Source: Pararhizobium sp. A13 (GTDB taxonomy: Bacteria; Pseudomonadota; Alphaproteobacteria; Rhizobiales; Rhizobiaceae). Taken from it: 64,000 bases of DNA. The notes below the pieces were generated by a model, which saw only the letters and a list, made by a program, of their open reading frames with translations, was not told the origin of the DNA and did not search any database. Made by a program: the position numbers and the translations under genes. Position 1 is the first letter of the stretch, and each line of letters begins with the position of its first letter. The stretch is from positions 996,001 through 1,060,000 of the forward strand of contig NZ_CP149510.1 in NCBI RefSeq assembly GCF_040126305.1, read 5' to 3'. Shown in pieces: positions 34,239 through 43,917 of this stretch.

Positions 34239-35849
34239 ATGAAGGAACTCGGCATTCGCAACCCATCCCTTGGGCTGGAATCAATCGGTTTCACCAACCT
34301 GGACATGGTTCGGTATAACTTTGGCACCGCTGAACTCTATGAGGAAATCCTGCGCCGCAGCGAAGCGCAGCTGACCGCTCATGGTGCTGTGCGTGCACTG
34401 ACGGGACAGCACACGGGCCGTTCGCCGAAGGATAAATTCGTCGTCCGCGACGCCAATACGGCGGACGAAATCTGGTGGGATAACAACAATGCGATGTCGC
34501 CGGAACACTTCGAGCTCCTGCACCAGGACATGCTCGATCACGCCAAGGGCAAGTCGCTCTATGTTCAGGACCTGATCGGCGGCGCCGACGCGGAAAACGC
34601 TCTGCCGACACGGGTCGTTACGGAATTCGCGTGGCATTCGCTGTTCATCCGCAACCTGCTGATCCGTCCGGAAAAGGCAACCCTCGCCACCTTCGCACCG
34701 AAGCTGACGATCATCGACCTACCGGATTTCAAGGGCAATCCTGCCCGTCATGGTTGCCGCACCGAAACCGTGATTGCCTGCAATTTCACCAAGGGCATCA
34801 TCCTGATCGGCGGCACATCCTATGCCGGCGAGATGAAGAAGTCGGTCTTCACCATGCTCAACTACCTGCTGCCGGCCAAGCGGGTGATGCCGATGCATTG
34901 CTCTGCCAATGTCGGCCCGGATGGTGATGCGGCGGTCTTCTTCGGTCTTTCGGGTACCGGCAAGACGACGCTGTCGGCCGATCCGAAGCGTACGCTGATC
35001 GGTGACGACGAACACGGCTGGGGCGAGGACGGCATCTTCAATTTCGAAGGCGGCTGCTACGCCAAGACCATTCGCCTGTCGGCCGAAGCCGAGCCGGAAA
35101 TCTTCGCAACGACGCGCCGCTTCGGCACCGTGCTCGAGAACGTCATTCTCGACGAGAACCGCGCGCCGGATTTCAACGACGGTTCGTTGACCGAAAACAC
35201 GCGCTGCGCCTATCCGCTGGACTTCATCCCGAATGCCAGCAAGACCGGCACAGCGGGCCATCCGCGCACGATCATCATGCTGACGGCAGATGCCTTCGGC
35301 GTGATGCCGCCAATCGCGCGGCTGACGCCGGATCAGGCGATGTATCACTTTCTTTCCGGTTACACCGCCAAGGTGGCAGGAACCGAAAAGGGCGTGACAG
35401 AACCGGAAGCGACCTTCTCGACCTGCTTCGGCGCTCCCTTCATGCCGCGCCATCCGTCCGAGTACGGCAACCTCCTGAAGACGCTGATCGCCGAACATGG
35501 CGTCAATTGCTGGCTGGTCAACACCGGCTGGACCGGCGGCGCCTATGGCACCGGAAACCGGATGCCGATCAAGGCGACGCGCGCTCTGCTCGCGGCGGCG
35601 CTCGACGGCTCGCTGGCATCGGCCGAGTTCCGTACGGACGGCAATTTCGGCTTCGCCGTGCCTGTGGCCGTTCCCGGTGTCGACGGCAAGATCCTCGATC
35701 CGCGCTCGACCTGGAGCGACGGTGGCGCCTATGACGCGCAGGCCCGCAAGCTGGTAGACATGTTTGTTGCCAATTTCGCCAAGTTCGAAAACCATGTCGA
35801 CGGCAGCGTCCGAGATGCTGCCCCGGGCGCCAAGCTCGCTGCGGAGTAA
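34239..35849 (+). CDS. pckA: Phosphoenolpyruvate carboxykinase (ATP)
   Basis: 536 aa. GGAGGAAAGCTGAACC precedes the ATG. The P-loop [11 protein letters not shown], the metal- and oxaloacetate-binding [10 protein letters not shown] and the upstream TGRSPKDKF region are all intact. It converts oxaloacetate and ATP to PEP, the entry to gluconeogenesis when cells grow on C4 acids such as succinate or malate. Divergent placement from chvI is conserved in Sinorhizobium and Agrobacterium. It is transcribed alone, with a strong terminator after it. Confidence 0.98.
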   Translation: MKELGIRNPSLGLESIGFTNLDMVRYNFGTAELYEEILRRSEAQLTAHGAVRALTGQHTGRSPKDKFVVRDANTADEIWWDNNNAMSPEHFELLHQDMLDHAKGKSLYVQDLIGGADAENALPTRVVTEFAWHSLFIRNLLIRPEKATLATFAPKLTIIDLPDFKGNPARHGCRTETVIACNFTKGIILIGGTSYAGEMKKSVFTMLNYLLPAKRVMPMHCSANVGPDGDAAVFFGLSGTGKTTLSADPKRTLIGDDEHGWGEDGIFNFEGGCYAKTIRLSAEAEPEIFATTRRFGTVLENVILDENRAPDFNDGSLTENTRCAYPLDFIPNASKTGTAGHPRTIIMLTADAFGVMPPIARLTPDQAMYHFLSGYTAKVAGTEKGVTEPEATFSTCFGAPFMPRHPSEYGNLLKTLIAEHGVNCWLVNTGWTGGAYGTGNRMPIKATRALLAAALDGSLASAEFRTDGNFGFAVPVAVPGVDGKILDPRSTWSDGGAYDAQARKLVDMFVANFAKFENHVDGSVRDAAPGAKLAAE

Positions 35850-35890
35850 AAAAGACAACCGAATATAAATCGTAGGCTATGATTCACGTG

Positions 35891-35920
35891 AAACCCGGCT
35901 TGAGAAAGCCGGGTTTTCTT
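35891..35920 (+). terminator. Rho-independent terminator of pckA
   Basis: AAACCCGGCTT (35891-35901) and AAGCCGGGTTT (35906-35916) pair perfectly around a GAGA tetraloop and are followed by TCTTTG. It starts 41 bp after the pckA stop codon. Confidence 0.9.
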
Positions 35921-35988
35921 TGTCATGGCGGTTCATGCGTTTTCAAGTTCGCCATCCTGTGAGATAGAGCGGTGGAAGGAAGAACGTC

Positions 35989-36423
35989 ATGGCCAGCGAT
36001 CCGCTTTATATCAACGACAACATCGTCATCGCCGGCTGGGAGCTGACGGAGCAATTCGTACTGGCCGGCGGTCCGGGCGGGCAGAACGTCAACAAGGTCT
36101 CGACGGCCGTCCAGTTATTCTATGGAATCAAGGCCTCGCCTGCCCTGCCGGAGCGGGTGCGCGAGAATGCGATCAAGCTCGCTGGCCGCAAGGTGTCCAA
36201 GGACGGCGTCCTGATGATCGAGGCGAGCCGGTTTCGCAGCCAGGAGCGCAATCGCGAGGATGCGCGCGAACGGCTGAAGGAGCTGATCCTCAAGGCTGCC
36301 GAGCCGCCACCGCCGCCCCGGCGAAAGACCAGGCCGACGAAAGGCTCGATCGAGCGCCGCCTGAAGGAAAAGACCGGGCGCAGCGAAGTCAAGAAGATGC
36401 GCGGTCGTCCTGAAAGCGATTGA
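35989..36423 (+). CDS. arfB: Alternative ribosome-rescue factor ArfB (peptidyl-tRNA hydrolase)
   Basis: 144 aa. The catalytic GGQ is in LAGGPGGQNVNKVSTAV, as in class I release factors. The Arg- and Lys-rich C-terminal tail (about 105-144, RRKTRPTKGSIERRLKEKTG) would insert into the empty mRNA channel. It frees stalled ribosomes without a stop codon and backs up trans-translation. GGAAG lies before the ATG. It stands alone downstream of the pckA terminator. Confidence 0.95.
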   Translation: MASDPLYINDNIVIAGWELTEQFVLAGGPGGQNVNKVSTAVQLFYGIKASPALPERVRENAIKLAGRKVSKDGVLMIEASRFRSQERNREDARERLKELILKAAEPPPPPRRKTRPTKGSIERRLKEKTGRSEVKKMRGRPESD

Positions 36424-36504
36424 ATAGCGCATTTTTACGCAGACCTTGTTTTTGCGCGTCACCGCACTCTGTTAGGCTGGAGCAAATCACGAAGGGAGAC
36501 TGCC

Positions 36505-36978
36505 ATGGGTCTGTTTAGCTTTATCAAGAATGCCGGCAAGAAGCTCGGCATTGGTGGTGATGACGACGCGCCGGATGCCGAGGCGGTGAGGAAGGAGCTG
36601 GCCTCCCATGACCTCGGTACCGACAAGGTGGACGTCGCCGTGGAAGGCGACAAGGTTGTCCTCACGGGCGTCGTCGAGGATCAGTCGGTGTTCGAAAAGG
36701 CTGTGGTTGCCGTCGGCAATACGCTCGGTATTTCCAAGGTCGAGGCGACCGAACTGAAGGTCGCGGCCGGCGCGGCGACGCCCGCTCCGGCCAAGGCGCC
36801 GGTGTTCTACACGGTCAGGAAGGGCGATAATCTCTGGAAGATCGCCGAAGCTCAATACGGCAAAGGCAAGGGTGCAAAAAACACCGTCATCTTCGAAGCC
36901 AACAAGCCGATGCTGACCCATCCGGACAAGATCTATCCCGGCCAGGTGTTGCGCATTCCGGATCTGGACCAGGCCTGA
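36505..36978 (+). CDS. BON-LysM domain protein (Kbp/YgaU-like)
   Basis: 157 aa. A short N-terminal GLFSFIKNAGKKLG helix, a BON domain at about 25-88 (VDVAVEGDKVVLTGVVED) and a C-terminal LysM at about 100-153 (FYTVRKGDNLWKIAEAQYG to YPGQVLRIP) match E. coli Kbp/YgaU in layout and length. In E. coli the protein binds potassium in the cytoplasm and is stress-induced. There is no signal peptide. GAAGGGAGACTGCC lies before the ATG. The next gene starts 2 bp after its stop. Confidence 0.88.
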   Translation: MGLFSFIKNAGKKLGIGGDDDAPDAEAVRKELASHDLGTDKVDVAVEGDKVVLTGVVEDQSVFEKAVVAVGNTLGISKVEATELKVAAGAATPAPAKAPVFYTVRKGDNLWKIAEAQYGKGKGAKNTVIFEANKPMLTHPDKIYPGQVLRIPDLDQA

Positions 36979-36980
36979 GT

Positions 36981-37421
36981 ATGAGAGAGGCCAGCGTAAC
37001 GGGGTTGGTTCTTTCGTTTGCCCTCATGGCGGCATGGAGCGGAACGGCGCTGGGCCAGGCTTTTCGCGAGCCGGCAAAGGGATCGGCGGAGCGGTCGGCA
37101 ATTCTCGATACCCTCCGTCCCGCCGTCGAAGCAGAGATGCGCGGGCCGGTTGAATTCGTGGTGACGACTATTCGCGTATCGCCGAACTGGGCGTTTGTGC
37201 AGGTCGAACCGCAACGGCCTGGCGGCGGTGCGATCGATCCGGAAAAGACCGGTTTTGCGGGAGAATCCGACATGATGGACGGGCTGACGGTCTATGGCCT
37301 GGCGACCTTCCAGTCCGGTCGGTGGAATCTGATCGATCATATGGTCGGCCCGACGGATGTCGGTTATGCAGCCTGGCAACAGCGCTATGGCGTGCCGCCC
37401 GCGATGCTCGGCCTGGAATAG
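36981..37421 (+). CDS. Secreted protein of unknown function
   Basis: 146 aa. The N-terminal hydrophobic stretch (about 8-25, VLSFALMAAWSGTALGQA) is a likely signal peptide with cleavage near LGQA. The mature part has VEFVVTTIRVSPNWAFVQVEPQRP and ends with a WNLIDHMVGPTDVGYAAW segment. The layout suggests a small alpha/beta periplasmic protein. I do not recognise a named family. It is tightly packed between the LysM and alkB genes (gaps of 2 and 9 bp), so the three are probably co-transcribed. Confidence 0.7.
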   Translation: MREASVTGLVLSFALMAAWSGTALGQAFREPAKGSAERSAILDTLRPAVEAEMRGPVEFVVTTIRVSPNWAFVQVEPQRPGGGAIDPEKTGFAGESDMMDGLTVYGLATFQSGRWNLIDHMVGPTDVGYAAWQQRYGVPPAMLGLE

Positions 37422-37430
37422 GCCCTTTCC

Positions 37431-38042
37431 ATGCGCAGCCTTCCCCAGGGTATCCGCCATATCCCCGGCTTTCTCGATCGGGAGAAGCAGGAGGCGATGG
37501 TCGAGACCATTCGCGCGATTGTCGCGGAGGCTCCGCTTTTCGTGCCGGCGATGCCCCGCACCGGAAAGCCGATGTCCGTGCGCATGACCAATTGCGGCCC
37601 GCTTGGCTGGGTGACGGACAGGGAACGCGGCTACCGTTATCAGCCAGAGCACCCCGTCACCGGAAAGCCATGGCCGGCCATGCCGGATGCGTTTCTCGAC
37701 ATCTGGCGCGCCGTTTCCGGCTCCCCGAAGGAGCCGCAGGCCTGTCTCGTCAATTTCTACACCGAGGACGCCCGCATGGGCTTGCATCAGGACCGCGACG
37801 AGCAGGATCTCGAGACGCCGGTCGTGTCCATTTCATTCGGCGACAGCTGCCTGTTTCGCGTGGGCGGGCGGGAGAGAAATGACAGGACCCTGTCGTTCAA
37901 GCTGTCGAGCGGGGATGTCGTCGTGCTGGGCGGCGAGGGGCGCCTTGCTTTTCACGGTGTGGACAAGATCTATCCCAACACCTCGACGCTTCTGAAAAAC
38001 GGCGGCCGCATCAACCTGACGCTTCGCCGGGTTACCGTTTGA
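37431..38042 (+). CDS. alkB: AlkB family Fe(II)/2-oxoglutarate DNA repair dioxygenase
   Basis: 203 aa. The iron site is H-x-D in MGLHQDRDE, with the distal His in RLAFHGVDKIYP and the 2-oxoglutarate-binding Arg residues in RINLTLRRV. The nucleotide-lid NYYT-type segment appears as LVNFYTED. It reverses 1-methyladenine and 3-methylcytosine lesions by oxidative demethylation. It is the last gene of a three-gene run with the LysM and secreted-protein genes and ends 3 bp from the convergent coaA gene. Confidence 0.93.
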   Translation: MRSLPQGIRHIPGFLDREKQEAMVETIRAIVAEAPLFVPAMPRTGKPMSVRMTNCGPLGWVTDRERGYRYQPEHPVTGKPWPAMPDAFLDIWRAVSGSPKEPQACLVNFYTEDARMGLHQDRDEQDLETPVVSISFGDSCLFRVGGRERNDRTLSFKLSSGDVVVLGGEGRLAFHGVDKIYPNTSTLLKNGGRINLTLRRVTV

Positions 38043-38045
38043 GCC

Positions 38046-39041
38046 TTAGAGTTTGCGCAGCGCCACCGTCTCGGTGAGATGATTCGGTCCCTTCTGCAGG
38101 ATCAGGTCGGCGCGCGGCCGCGTCGGCAGGATGTTCTGGCGCAAATTCTTCAGGTTGATGTTGTGCCAGAGCCCTTCGGCGATCGAAAGCGCTTCCTCCT
38201 CGCTCACCTCCGCATAGCGCTTGAAGAAGGAATCGGGATTGCGGAAGGCCGTCTGGCGCAGGTGCATGAAGCGGTTGACGTACCAGCTATGGATCAGGCT
38301 TTCCTCGGCATCGATGTAGATCGAGAAATCGAAGAAGTCCGAAACCATCGGCACAATCTTGCCGTCGGCGGGCAGGTTGCGCGACTGCAGCACGTTGATA
38401 CCTTCGAAGATGAGGATATCCGGGCGGTCGATGATCTGGAACTGGTCCGGCAGCACGTCATAGGTCAGGTGCGAATAGCTCGGCGCCTTGACGTTTGGCT
38501 GGCCGGCCTTGATCGCTGACAGGAAGCGCAGGAGCGCGCCGATGTCGTAGCTCTCGGGAAAGCCCTTGCGGTCCATCATGTTTTCCCGAAGCAGCGTCGA
38601 ATTGGGGTAGAGGAAACCGTCGGTCGTCACCAGGTCGACCTTCGGGCTCGACGGCCAGCGCGATAGCAGCTCGGCAAGGATACGGGCCGTCGTCGATTTT
38701 CCGACCGCGACTGAACCTGCGATGCCGATGACGAAGGGCGTCTTCGCCTCACCGGACAAGCTGAGGAAGCGCTGGCGCTGGGCAAACAGCATCTGCGAGG
38801 ATTCGACATGCGCCGACAGAAGCCGCGACAGCGACAGGTAGATGCGACGGACTTCGTCGAGATCGACGGGGTCGTTGAGCGAACGCAGTCGTTGAACCTC
38901 GTCGGCTGTCAGCGTCAAAGGCGTGTCGGCACGGAAGCGCGACCATTCCTCCGCCGAGAAGAAGCGGTAGGGCGAATAGTCCTTGTTGCCGAAGTGATCC
39001 GGAATGTCGGCCGGCCCGATGTCTTTTGCCGCGATGCTCAT
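38046..39041 (-). CDS. coaA: Pantothenate kinase, type I
   Basis: 331 aa, normal for bacterial CoaA. The P-loop GSVAVGKST is at 109-117; DGFLYPN carries the catalytic Asp, and [11 protein letters not shown] and SWYVNRF follow. It phosphorylates pantothenate, the committed step of CoA synthesis, and in this type is inhibited by CoA. It starts 7 bp after hisE and so is the last gene of the histidine operon, a linkage seen widely in rhizobia. Confidence 0.97.
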   Translation of the reverse strand: MSIAAKDIGPADIPDHFGNKDYSPYRFFSAEEWSRFRADTPLTLTADEVQRLRSLNDPVDLDEVRRIYLSLSRLLSAHVESSQMLFAQRQRFLSLSGEAKTPFVIGIAGSVAVGKSTTARILAELLSRWPSSPKVDLVTTDGFLYPNSTLLRENMMDRKGFPESYDIGALLRFLSAIKAGQPNVKAPSYSHLTYDVLPDQFQIIDRPDILIFEGINVLQSRNLPADGKIVPMVSDFFDFSIYIDAEESLIHSWYVNRFMHLRQTAFRNPDSFFKRYAEVSEEEALSIAEGLWHNINLKNLRQNILPTRPRADLILQKGPNHLTETVALRKL

Positions 39042-39048
39042 GAACTGT

Positions 39049-39363
39049 CTACCGGCTCGCCTTTTCCTGGAGACCCGACTGGCTGGTGCGCCGTTCGAGC
39101 TCGCTCATCACATCCTGCAACGGAATATCAGCAATTTTCAATACGACCATAAGGTGATAGAGCAGATCGGCGCTCTCCGAGACAAGATTAGCGCGATCGT
39201 TGCTGATCGCGGCAATCACGGTCTCCACTGCTTCCTCACCCAGCTTTTTAGCCGCCTTCGTCTGCCCGTGGGCGACGAGTTTCGCGGTCCAGGACTGCTC
39301 TGGCGATGCCTTGGCCCGATCAGCGACGATCGCTTCGAGACTGGAAAGGGTGAAGTCACTCAT
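39049..39363 (-). CDS. hisE: Phosphoribosyl-ATP pyrophosphatase
   Basis: 104 aa from the ATG at 39363; an upstream start adds MSQRTKQ. The MazG-type metal site is [13 protein letters not shown], with [13 protein letters not shown]. It removes pyrophosphate from phosphoribosyl-ATP, the second histidine step. In this lineage HisE and HisI are separate proteins, and hisI is not in the window. It lies 17 bp after hisF. Confidence 0.96.
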   Translation of the reverse strand: MSDFTLSSLEAIVADRAKASPEQSWTAKLVAHGQTKAAKKLGEEAVETVIAAISNDRANLVSESADLLYHLMVVLKIADIPLQDVMSELERRTSQSGLQEKASR

Positions 39364-39380
39364 CTGTTTGGTCCTCTGGC

Positions 39381-40157
39381 TCAATCGAGCCGCATGGCAA
39401 TGCCATGCTCTGCCATATAGCGCTTGGCCTCGCCGATGCTATAGGTGCCGAAATGGAAGATCGAGGCGGCAAGCACAGCCGTCGCATGCCCGTCACGAAT
39501 GCCTTCCACCATATGGTCGAGATTGCCGACGCCGCCCGAGGCGATGACCGGCACGGAAACGCGGTCGGCGATGGTGCGCGTCAAAGCGATATCGTAGCCG
39601 GTCTTCTGGCCGTCGCGATCCATCGAGGTCAGCAGCAGTTCGCCCGCGCCGCGCTCCACCATCTTTTCCGCAAAGGCGACGGCATCGATGCCGGTTGCCT
39701 GGCGACCGCCGTGGGTAAAGATTTCCCAGCGATCTTCCTCGCCGGGCTGCGACACCTTCTTCGAATCGATCGAGACGACGATGCATTGGTTGCCGAACTT
39801 GTCGGCCGCCTCGGCGACGAAATCCGGGTTCTTGACGGCTGCAGAGTTGATCGAAACCTTGTCGGCGCCGGCGAGCAGCAGCTTGCGGATATCGGCAACC
39901 GTGCGCACACCGCCGCCGACGGTGAGCGGCATGAAACAATGGTCTGCAGTCCGCGCCACTACGTCGAAGATGGTGTCGCGGTTGTCGGAGGAAGCGGTGA
40001 TGTCGAGGAAACAGAGCTCGTCGGCACCGGCCGCGTCATAGGCCTTGGCCGATTCGACGGGGTCGCCGGCATCGATCAGGTCTACGAAGCTGACGCCTTT
40101 CACAACGCGGCCGTCTTTCACGTCCAGGCAGGGGATAACACGGGCCTTAAGGGTCAT
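39381..40157 (-). CDS. hisF: Imidazole glycerol phosphate synthase cyclase subunit
   Basis: 258 aa. The catalytic Asp12 is in [15 protein letters not shown] and the second Asp in VVSIDSKKV. Both halves of the TIM barrel have phosphate-binding loops (TVGGGVRT and VIASGGVGN). It uses ammonia channelled from HisH to make IGP and AICAR. The start overlaps the hisA stop by 4 bp. Confidence 0.97.
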   Translation of the reverse strand: MTLKARVIPCLDVKDGRVVKGVSFVDLIDAGDPVESAKAYDAAGADELCFLDITASSDNRDTIFDVVARTADHCFMPLTVGGGVRTVADIRKLLLAGADKVSINSAAVKNPDFVAEAADKFGNQCIVVSIDSKKVSQPGEEDRWEIFTHGGRQATGIDAVAFAEKMVERGAGELLLTSMDRDGQKTGYDIALTRTIADRVSVPVIASGGVGNLDHMVEGIRDGHATAVLAASIFHFGTYSIGEAKRYMAEHGIAMRLD

Positions 40158-40897
40158 GCCGCTTTTCCTTTCGCGCCGCGAATGAGCGCCAGCGCCTCGG
40201 CCGGGTCGACGCGTCCGTCATAGAGCGCACGGCCGGAAATGGCGCCTTCGAGTTTTGCCGCATCCGGCTGAACCATCCGGCGGATATCGTCCATCGAGGC
40301 AAGGCCTCCAGATGCGATGACGGGAATGGAAACGGCGTCCGCCAGTTCCAGCGTCGAAGCCCAGTTGATGCCGGTCAGGATGCCGTCGCGGTCGATATCA
40401 GTATAGATGATCGCCGAAACGCCCGCGCCCTCGAATTTCTGGGCCAGTTCGATGACGCCGAGTTCGGAGGCTTCCGCCCAGCCCTCGACCGCCACCTTGC
40501 CGCCCTTGGCGTCGATGCCGACGGCGACCTTGCCCGGGAATTTCCGGCAGGCCTCGATGACCAGCGCCGGATCGCGCACGGCAACCGTGCCGAGAATGAC
40601 ACGGGCAAGCCCGCGCGACAGCCAGTTCTCGATATGATCGAGCGTGCGGATGCCGCCGCCGAGCTGCACCGGGTTTTTCGTCGCTTTCAGGATCGCATCG
40701 ACGGCAGCACCGTTTACCGTCTCACCGGCAAAGGCGCCGTTTAGATCCACCACGTGCAGCCATTCGAACCCCTGGTCCTCGAAGGCCTTGGCCTGGGCGC
40801 CGGGGTCCGGATTGTAGACGGTCGCCTGCTCCATGTCGCCGAGCTTCAGGCGCACGCACTGGGCGTCTTTGAGATCGATGGCGGGAAAAAGGATCAT
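40154..40897 (-). CDS. hisA: ProFAR isomerase
   Basis: 247 aa from the ATG at 40897. The catalytic pair is Asp8 in [14 protein letters not shown] and an Asp in [10 protein letters not shown]. Like HisF it has a duplicated half-barrel with VQLGGGIRT and VIASGGLAS. It converts ProFAR to PRFAR. It is only 1 bp from hisH. Confidence 0.97.
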   Translation of the reverse strand: MILFPAIDLKDAQCVRLKLGDMEQATVYNPDPGAQAKAFEDQGFEWLHVVDLNGAFAGETVNGAAVDAILKATKNPVQLGGGIRTLDHIENWLSRGLARVILGTVAVRDPALVIEACRKFPGKVAVGIDAKGGKVAVEGWAEASELGVIELAQKFEGAGVSAIIYTDIDRDGILTGINWASTLELADAVSIPVIASGGLASMDDIRRMVQPDAAKLEGAISGRALYDGRVDPAEALALIRGAKGKAA

Positions 40898-40898
40898 G

Positions 40899-41549
40899 TC
40901 AGGGCTTCCAGCGCAGGAAATTCGAGATGAGGGCGAGGCCGAGCGTCTGGCTCTTTTCCGGATGGAACTGCGCACCGGCCTTGTTGCCGCTGGCGACGAA
41001 GGCGGTCACCGCGCCGCCATAGGAGGTTGTGGCAATCAGGTCGGCGGGATTTTCAACGGAGAGATGATAGGAATGGACGAAATAGGCGTGCAGCCCGTCC
41101 TCACCGGTCTTGATGCCATCGAACAGCGAATGCTGCTGCTTGAGTTCCAGCGTGTTCCAGCCGATCTGCGGGATTTTCAATGTGGGATCGGAAGGAACCA
41201 TCTCGATGACGTCGCCCTTGATCCAGCCCAACCCTTGCGTCGTTGTCTTTTCAAGGCCGCGCGAAGACATCAACTGCATGCCGACGCAGATGCCGAGAAA
41301 GGGCCGGGCGGAGTTTTCAACCGCTTCCGTCAGAGCCTCCTGCATCCCGTCGACGGCATCGAGGCCGCGGCGACAGTCGGCATAGGCGCCGACGCCTGGC
41401 AGGACGATGCGGTCGGCGCTTGCGACGCGGTCGGCCTTGTCGGTGAGCTCGATCTCGGCGTCTAGGCCTGCTTCACGCGCCGCACGCTCGAAGGCCTTCG
41501 TCGCCGAGCGCAGATTGCCGGATCCGTAGTCGATGATCGCCACGCGCAT
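40899..41549 (-). CDS. hisH: Imidazole glycerol phosphate synthase glutaminase subunit
   Basis: 216 aa, class I glutamine amidotransferase. The nucleophile is Cys88 in [11 protein letters not shown], and the His/Glu pair is in [17 protein letters not shown] is the oxyanion-side loop. It releases ammonia for HisF. The start overlaps the last base of the DUF2628 gene. Confidence 0.97.
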   Translation of the reverse strand: MRVAIIDYGSGNLRSATKAFERAAREAGLDAEIELTDKADRVASADRIVLPGVGAYADCRRGLDAVDGMQEALTEAVENSARPFLGICVGMQLMSSRGLEKTTTQGLGWIKGDVIEMVPSDPTLKIPQIGWNTLELKQQHSLFDGIKTGEDGLHAYFVHSYHLSVENPADLIATTSYGGAVTAFVASGNKAGAQFHPEKSQTLGLALISNFLRWKP

Positions 41550-42025
41550 CAGCGTTCTCCATAATTCTCAAAGAGGCCGAAGGCAGCACGGCCGTCGGCG
41601 GACTTGGTCGTCGCGGTCGGCAGGGCCGGGGGTTGCCAGGCGGCTTCACCGCCCGCTGTCGCGTCTGTGGCTTGGTCATAGATCATTTCCGCTGCAGTCA
41701 GATCGTCGGCCGTGACGATAGACTGCAGCGTCCAGCCATCGGATTCCAGTCGCCGGGCGACAAAGGCGGGGCCTTCGAGTGCGACGAGCAGGCGCAGCGC
41801 CAATTCGATCAAAAGCCCGGCCAGCATGGCGCGCGGCTCCGAGGTGAGGAACGTCACGGCCGACTGCAGGATCGCAACGGCAATACCGGCAATCCACTGC
41901 CGTTTGAAGAGCAGCCAGATCGCCGGAAAGAGGAAGGCAATCCAGGAAAACTTGTCGACGATGAACCGCGCATCCACGTCGTTTGGCCGGGCGGCGGGCG
42001 GTGTCAGAACCAGATAGGAGGCCAT
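41549..42025 (-). CDS. DUF2628 family membrane protein in the his operon
   Basis: 158 aa from the ATG at 42025. Two or three hydrophobic segments at about residues 25-90 ([49 protein letters not shown]) are followed by a soluble tail rich in Ala and Thr. DUF2628 has no defined function. It lies inside the histidine operon between hisB and hisH in rhizobia generally, which hints at no direct link to histidine but stable co-transcription. Confidence 0.85.
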   Translation of the reverse strand: MASYLVLTPPAARPNDVDARFIVDKFSWIAFLFPAIWLLFKRQWIAGIAVAILQSAVTFLTSEPRAMLAGLLIELALRLLVALEGPAFVARRLESDGWTLQSIVTADDLTAAEMIYDQATDATAGGEAAWQPPALPTATTKSADGRAAFGLFENYGER

Positions 42026-42051
42026 ATCAGCCAACTTTCAAACTGGGCCGG

Positions 42052-42660
42052 TCAGACCAGCGTTCCCTTGGTGGAGGGAACACGGCCTGCCTGGCGTGGA
42101 TCGATCTCCGTTGCCGTGCGAAGCACGCGGGCAACGGCCTTGAAGCAGGTTTCGGAGATATGATGGTTGTTGGCGCCGTAGATGTTCTGCACATGCAGCG
42201 TGATGCCGCCATGCTGCGCCAGCGCCTGGAAGAACTCCCGCACCAGTTCGGTATCGAAAGTACCGATCTTCGGCGCCGAGAAGGCAACGTTCCAGACGAG
42301 GAAAGGACGGCCGGAGACATCGACGGCGGCGCGGGTCATCGTCTCGTCCATGGCAAGATCGAGCGAGGCGTAGCGGGTGATGCCGCGCCGGTCGCCGAGT
42401 GCCTTGGAGAGGGCCTGGCCGATGGCGATGCCGGTGTCTTCCACCGTGTGGTGGTCGTCGACATGCCGGTCGCCGTCGGCGACGATGTCCATGTCGATCA
42501 GCGAATGGCGGGAGAGCTGTTCCAGCATATGGTCGAAGAAGCCGACGCCCGTCGAAATCCGCGATGTGCCGGTGCCGTCGATGTTGACGGTCACGGTCAC
42601 CGAGGTTTCGTTGGTCTTGCGCGAAACGCTGCCGGTGCGCTTGGCTTGCTGGTCTGCCAT
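42052..42660 (-). CDS. hisB: Imidazoleglycerol-phosphate dehydratase
   Basis: 202 aa from the ATG at 42660, the length of other rhizobial HisB; an upstream start at 42693 is rejected. Metal-binding His-rich motifs are [25 protein letters not shown] and [10 protein letters not shown]. It is the monofunctional enzyme without the phosphatase domain found in enterics. It is the first gene of the his operon here, divergent from hslV with a 224-bp gap that must contain both promoters. Confidence 0.97.
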   Translation of the reverse strand: MADQQAKRTGSVSRKTNETSVTVTVNIDGTGTSRISTGVGFFDHMLEQLSRHSLIDMDIVADGDRHVDDHHTVEDTGIAIGQALSKALGDRRGITRYASLDLAMDETMTRAAVDVSGRPFLVWNVAFSAPKIGTFDTELVREFFQALAQHGGITLHVQNIYGANNHHISETCFKAVARVLRTATEIDPRQAGRVPSTKGTLV

Positions 42661-42884
42661 CAGGTTCTCCCAACTGTCATAGAGCCGCTCCATATCAGGC
42701 GGTGGGCGAAATATCCAGAAGTGCCGCCATGATTCTCGCGGTTGCGAAACGGAGCCGGATTAAGCACGACAGGGGAGCGGGCTGCGGGCTATTTGCAATC
42801 GGCAAAAGCGCTCTTACATAGGCTTCAACAGGGCCGATGTGCGGTTCTTCGAAAGGGTCCGGCAACCGGACAGGTAGGGATTTC

Positions 42885-43409
42885 ATGACAACAATTATTA
42901 CCGTCCGAAAGGGCGGACAGGTGGTGATGGCGGGCGACGGCCAGGTGAGCCTCGGCCAGACCGTGATGAAGGGCAACGCCCGCAAAGTCCGCCGCCTCGG
43001 CAAAGGTGATGTGATCGCTGGTTTCGCCGGCGCCACGGCCGATGCCTTCACGCTGCTGGAGCGGCTCGAAGCCAAGCTTGAGCAGTATCCGGACCAGCTG
43101 ATGCGCGCCGCCGTCGAACTTGCCAAGGACTGGCGCACGAACAAGTATCTGCGCAATCTCGAAGCGATGATGCTGGTCGCCGACAAGTCGATCACGCTGG
43201 CGATCACCGGCAATGGCGACGTGCTTGAACCCGAACACGGCACGATCGCCATCGGTTCCGGTGGCAACTATGCCTTCGCCGCGGCGCGCGCGCTGATGGA
43301 TTCGGACAAGACGGCCGAAGAGATCGCCCGCCGGGCAATGGAGATCGCCGGCGATATCTGCGTCTACACCAACGGCAACATCGTCATCGAAAAGCTCGAT
43401 GCAGCCTGA
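42885..43409 (+). CDS. hslV: ATP-dependent protease peptidase subunit HslV
   Basis: 174 aa from ATG 42885 (AGGTAGGGA upstream). The mature N-terminal nucleophile is Thr2 ([11 protein letters not shown]), exposed after Met removal. [17 protein letters not shown] and [14 protein letters not shown] are HslV/ClpQ signatures. It forms the double hexameric proteolytic core capped by HslU. Its 3' end overlaps an acetyltransferase gene by 11 bp. Confidence 0.97.
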   Translation: MTTIITVRKGGQVVMAGDGQVSLGQTVMKGNARKVRRLGKGDVIAGFAGATADAFTLLERLEAKLEQYPDQLMRAAVELAKDWRTNKYLRNLEAMMLVADKSITLAITGNGDVLEPEHGTIAIGSGGNYAFAAARALMDSDKTAEEIARRAMEIAGDICVYTNGNIVIEKLDAA

Positions 43410-43917
43410 TCCGGCCATCGCCTTCACGGCTGTTGACGAGAACCATATGCCGACGCTGTTTGGCTGGTTGTCGCAGCGGCATGTGCGGCAATGGTGGGGC
43501 GAGCCGGATGAGGAGCTGAAACTCATCCGCGACGGCTGCGCGACCGGTGAAGTCGAAGGCTTCGTCTTTTCGGTTGATGGCGAGCCGGCCGGCTACATAC
43601 AGTCCTGGCTGCTGACGCAATATGACAGTGAGTCCTGGGCAAGGGACCTGACGCCGGATACCCCCGGCATCGACATCTTTGTCGGACCGCCGGAGATGAC
43701 CGGCAAGGGGGTAGCGCCGGCGTTTATCAGGGCCTTTGCGGCCCGGCTTTTCAGCGGCACCGCGCCACGGATCATCATCGATCCCGATACAGAGAATAAA
43801 CAGGCCCTGCGGGCTTATGCCAAGGCGGGTTTTACCCCTTATGGCGAATGGAACGACAGCACTGGGCGTACAATCCTGATGGAATTGACCCGGACAGAAT
43901 TTGAGAGGATGTCATGA
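43399..43917 (+). CDS. GNAT acetyltransferase between hslV and hslU
   Basis: 172 aa. It resembles AAC(6')-type GNATs: [18 protein letters not shown] near the N-terminus, and an acetyl-CoA pyrophosphate loop in [34 protein letters not shown] is the typical C-terminal strand-helix. It overlaps hslV by 11 bp and hslU by 4 bp (ATGA), so it must be co-translated with the protease subunits. The substrate is unknown; aminoglycoside resistance should not be assumed. The same arrangement is, to my recollection, present in Sinorhizobium. Confidence 0.88.
   Translation: MQPDPAIAFTAVDENHMPTLFGWLSQRHVRQWWGEPDEELKLIRDGCATGEVEGFVFSVDGEPAGYIQSWLLTQYDSESWARDLTPDTPGIDIFVGPPEMTGKGVAPAFIRAFAARLFSGTAPRIIIDPDTENKQALRAYAKAGFTPYGEWNDSTGRTILMELTRTEFERMS

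Noticed and set aside
43399..43917. Aminoglycoside resistance gene
   Set aside because: Although AAC(6')-like in sequence, it is embedded in the hslVU operon with no mobile element or resistance context, so a resistance label is not justified.
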